NCBI GenBank assembly: GCA_017530275.1
Contig: JAFXMP010000082.1
Coordinates: 1 to 64,000, forward strand
Reading direction: 5' to 3'
Source: Clostridia bacterium
GTDB lineage: Bacteria; Bacillota_A; Clostridia; Christensenellales; Aristaeellaceae
Length of the DNA stretch: 64,000 nucleotides
The translations under genes were made by a program, and so were the position numbers. Below, one piece after another: positions 61,428 through 64,000 of this stretch; positions within the stretch are counted from its first letter, which is position 1, and each line of letters starts with the position of its first letter. The notes beneath the pieces were generated by a model. The model was not told where the DNA came from, ran no database searches, and saw only the letters and a program-made list of their open reading frames with translations.

Positions 61428-64000
61428 TCACAGAATTCCCTTTAAGAAATGGCCTGTATAGCTCCTTTTTTCCTTCGCCACCTGTTCGGGGGTGCCCTGG
61501 GCCACGACGGTGCCGCCGCCGTCGCCGCCCTCGGGGCCTAAGTCGATGATGTAATCGGCGGTTTTGATGATGTCCAGGTTATGTTCGATGACCAGCACGG
61601 TATTGCCCGCGTCGGTTAAGCGCTGGAGCACGTGCACCAGGCGGCTCACGTCGTCCATATGCAGGCCGGTGGTGGGTTCGTCCAGCAGCACCAGGGTGCG
61701 GCCCGTGGCCCGGCGGCTCAGTTCCGTCGCCAGCTTGACGCGCTGGGCTTCGCCGCCGGAAAGCGTGGTGCTGGGCTGGCCCAGCTTCATGTAGCCTAAA
61801 CCCACGTCGTACAGGGTGCGCAGCTTTTGCATGATGGGCGGGTGCGCCTCGAAGATGTCCATGGCTTCTTCCACGGTCAGGTCCAGCACGTCGGCGATGG
61901 ACAGGCCGCGGTACTTGACTTCCAGGGTTTCCCGGTTGTAGCGCTTGCCCCGGCATACCTCGCAGGGCACGTAAATATCCGCCATGAAGTGCATTTCGAT
62001 TTTCAGCAAACCGTCGCCGGAGCATGCTTCGCACCGGCCGCCCTTCACGTTGAAGGAGAAGCGGTTTTCCTTGTAGCCCCGTATTTTTGCTTCCGGCAGT
62101 TGGGCAAACACCTTGCGGATCAGGTCGAACAGGCCGGTATAGGTGGCGGGGTTGGAACGGGGACTGCGGCCGATGGGCGATTGATCGATGCTGATGATCT
62201 TGTCCAGCCATTCCGCGCCGTCGATCCCGTCAAAATTCGCCTTCCGGGGCCGGGCCCGGTTCAGCAGATGGGCCAGGGCCCCGTACAGGATGGCGTTGAC
62301 CAGGCTGCTTTTCCCGCTGCCGGACACCCCGGTGACACAGCAGAACACGCCCAAGGGGAAGTTCACGTCGATGTTTTTCAGGTTGTGTTCCCTGGCTCCC
62401 CGCACAGTCAGCCAGCCCTGGGGCATGCGGCGGGTTTCCGGCACGGGAATTTTCTTTTTCCCGCTCAAATATTGGCCAGTGATGGAGCGCGGCTCCTTCA
62501 TTACGTCCTCCACCGTGCCCTGGGCCACCACATAGCCCCCATGTTCCCCCGCGCCGGGGCCGATATCCACTAAATAATCGGCGCTGCGCAGGGTTTCTTC
62601 GTCGTGCTCCACCACGATCAGGGTGTTTCCCAATTCCTGCAAATGCCGCAGGGTCTTGAGTAATCGGGCGTTGTCCCGCTGGTGCAGGCCGATGGATGGC
62701 TCGTCCAAAATATACAGCACGCCTACCAGTCCGCTGCCGATCTGGGTGGCCAGCCGGATGCGCTGGGCCTCGCCGCCGGACAGGGTGGCGGCGGCACGGG
62801 ATAACGTCAGGTAATCCAGCCCCACGTCGCAGAGGAACCCCAGCCGGGCGTTCACCTCCCGCAGGATCGGCGCGGCGATCATGCCGTCCTTTTCGGAAAA
62901 GGTGAGGCCATCGAGAAAGCGCTTGGTTTCCTTTACATTCCATTCGCTGATTTCGGCGATGTTTTTTTCGCCCACGGTGACGGCTAAAGATTCGGGCTTC
63001 AAACGCCGCCCCTTGCACACGGGGCAGGTCTCGTGGGCCATGTATTCCTCGTAGGCCGCCTTCATACCCTCGCTCTGGGTTTCGGCGTAGCGGCGCTCCA
63101 GGGAGGGGATCACGCCCTCGAAGGTGGTCTGGTAGGTGCCTGTGTCAAATTTGATTTTCAGCTTTTCCGTGCCGGTACCGTACAGCAGTTTCTTTTTGGC
63201 GTCCTCCGGCAGGGTGTAAAAGGGTGCGTCCATGGAAAAGCCGCACGTGTCCGCCAGGGCCTGAAACATGCTGTGGGCGGTGGAATTCTGTTCGCCGCTG
63301 TTCCAGCCCATGCAGGAAATAGCCCCTTCGTTCAGGCTTTTGCTGGGGTCCGGCACCACTAAATCGGGGCTCACCTTCATGGTTTCCCCGAGGCCGCTGC
63401 AATGGGGGCACGCACCGTAAGGGTTGTTGAAAGAAAACATGCGGGGGGTCAGTTCTTCGATGTTCACACCGCAGTCAGGGCAGGCGTAATTCTGGGAGAA
63501 CATGATTTCCTCCCCGTTGGGCATAAGCAAAGCGGAAGCAAGGCCGCCGGACTGCTTCATGGCGGTTTCAAGGCTGTCGGTCAAGCGCTGCTGAATGCCG
63601 GTGCGCACCACCAGCCGGTCCACCACCAGGTCGATTTGATGCTTTTTCTGCTTGTCCAAAGCGGGAACTTCGTCCAGCTCGTACATTTCTCCATCAATGC
63701 GCACGCGGACAAAGCCGCCTTTCCGGGCATCCTCTAAAAGCTTGGTATGTTCGCCCTTCCGGGAGCGCACTACCGGGGCCAGAATCTGCAATTTCTGTCC
63801 CTCGGGCAGCGCCAAAATGGCGTCCACCATCTGGTCCACAGTCTGCTGCTTGATCTCCTTGCCGCAGTTGGGGCAGTGGGGCTTGCCGGTTCGGGCGTAG
63901 AGCAGGCGCAGGTAATCGTGGATCTCCGTCACCGTGCCCACGGTGGAACGGGGGTTCTTGGCCGTAGTTTTCTGGTCGATGGAAATGGCGGGGGAGAGGC
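61428..64000 (-). CDS. uvrA: UvrABC system protein A (5' part outside window)
   Basis: The frame runs on past the right edge, so about 100 N-terminal residues are missing. Visible parts include the zinc-finger segment [15 protein letters not shown], the second [19 protein letters not shown] pair CxxC, an ABC signature [17 protein letters not shown] with [17 protein letters not shown], and the second Walker [11 protein letters not shown] with [17 protein letters not shown] and [10 protein letters not shown]. UvrA recognises bulky DNA lesions. The order and length match the full 930-950-residue protein. Confidence 0.97.
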   Translation of the reverse strand, partial: LSPAISIDQKTTAKNPRSTVGTVTEIHDYLRLLYARTGKPHCPNCGKEIKQQTVDQMVDAILALPEGQKLQILAPVVRSRKGEHTKLLEDARKGGFVRVRIDGEMYELDEVPALDKQKKHQIDLVVDRLVVRTGIQQRLTDSLETAMKQSGGLASALLMPNGEEIMFSQNYACPDCGVNIEELTPRMFSFNNPYGACPHCSGLGETMKVSPDLVVPDPSKSLNEGAISCMGWNSGEQNSTAHSMFQALADTCGFSMDAPFYTLPEDAKKKLLYGTGTEKLKIKFDTGTYQTTFEGVIPSLERRYAETQSEGMKAAYEEYMAHETCPVCKGRRLKPESLAVTVGEKNIAEISEWNVKETKRFLDGLTFSEKDGMIAAPILREVNARLGFLCDVGLDYLTLSRAAATLSGGEAQRIRLATQIGSGLVGVLYILDEPSIGLHQRDNARLLKTLRHLQELGNTLIVVEHDEETLRSADYLVDIGPGAGEHGGYVVAQGTVEDVMKEPRSITGQYLSGKKKIPVPETRRMPQGWLTVRGAREHNLKNIDVNFPLGVFCCVTGVSGSGKSSLVNAILYGALAHLLNRARPRKANFDGIDGAEWLDKIISIDQSPIGRSPRSNPATYTGLFDLIRKVFAQLPEAKIRGYKENRFSFNVKGGRCEACSGDGLLKIEMHFMADIYVPCEVCRGKRYNRETLEVKYRGLSIADVLDLTVEEAMDIFEAHPPIMQKLRTLYDVGLGYMKLGQPSTTLSGGEAQRVKLATELSRRATGRTLVLLDEPTTGLHMDDVSRLVHVLQRLTDAGNTVLVIEHNLDIIKTADYIIDLGPEGGDGGGTVVAQGTPEQVAKEKRSYTGHFLKGIL

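Noticed and set aside
1..64000. tRNA or rRNA genes
   Set aside because: No cloverleaf with GTTCGA-type T-arm and no rRNA-like sequence was recognised in any gap.

Overview
The window looks like a chromosomal segment of an uncultured, probably gut or rumen, Clostridia-type Firmicute. The supporting signs are strong AGGAGG-type ribosome binding sites, TTGACA/TATAAT promoters with 17-base spacers, a tryptophan T-box in front of a TrpXYZ-type transporter, an Rrf2 regulator divergent from cysK, a fused nadD-yqeK gene, and uxaC-uxaB-uxaA. The GC-rich housekeeping half (about 31.5-64 kb) contrasts with an AT-richer surface-polysaccharide island (about 2.6-31 kb), which is most AT-rich at the flippase, polymerase and glycosyltransferase genes. 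I place it no closer than Clostridia, possibly Christensenellales-like, because no rRNA or other marker fixes the lineage.

Left edge (1-2.6 kb): mobile-element debris. It holds the tail of an IS3-family transposase, a large nested palindrome, a truncated tyrosine recombinase, and an AlbA_2/Schlafen-type ATPase-regulator whose promoter carries phased TGTCC repeats.

Polysaccharide island (2.6-31 kb, all minus strand): transcription runs from about 31 kb down to 2.6 kb. The genes include wbpA/wbpB/wbpE-type enzymes for a 2,3-diamino-uronic acid sugar, a WbpG-type amidotransferase, an LpxD-like N-acyltransferase next to a thiolase and a 3-hydroxyacyl-CoA dehydrogenase, a PglC-like priming transferase, a Wzx flippase, a Wzy polymerase and several glycosyltransferases. 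One glycosyltransferase has its two halves in reversed order. Inside the same run sits a metabolic block: an ATP-grasp enzyme, a TRAP-type permease with a small partner, cobO, a B12-dependent mutase-like protein and an opine-dehydrogenase-like protein. The island carries scars: a decayed second aminotransferase, a 4,6-dehydratase cut after its Rossmann motif, and an interrupted vanZ.

Catabolic and regulatory region (31.5-48 kb): a ROK sugar kinase converges on uxaC-uxaB-uxaA (hexuronate catabolism), whose intergenic gaps hold copies of a palindromic repeat. Next come rrf2 and divergent cysK. The cysK leader encodes a 39-residue peptide rich in early Cys codons followed by a terminator and a possible antiterminator. 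Then follow a GGDEF protein with a periplasmic-binding-protein-like sensor, the T-box and trpXYZ, an SH3b-repeat secreted protein, an XRE regulator and a secreted thioredoxin-fold protein.

Housekeeping region (48-64 kb): aldose epimerase, a DUF2007-like protein, an ArsC-like protein, rsfS, nadD-yqeK, a frameshifted metallophosphoesterase, a very Cys-rich beta-propeller-like protein, an amylosucrase-like GH13, a sugar isomerase/epimerase, a polysaccharide deacetylase, an SSB-like protein, truA and the partial uvrA. Several intergenic gaps at 54-61 kb hold palindromic elements, and three or four of them share the terminal repeat GGACACTTTAA.
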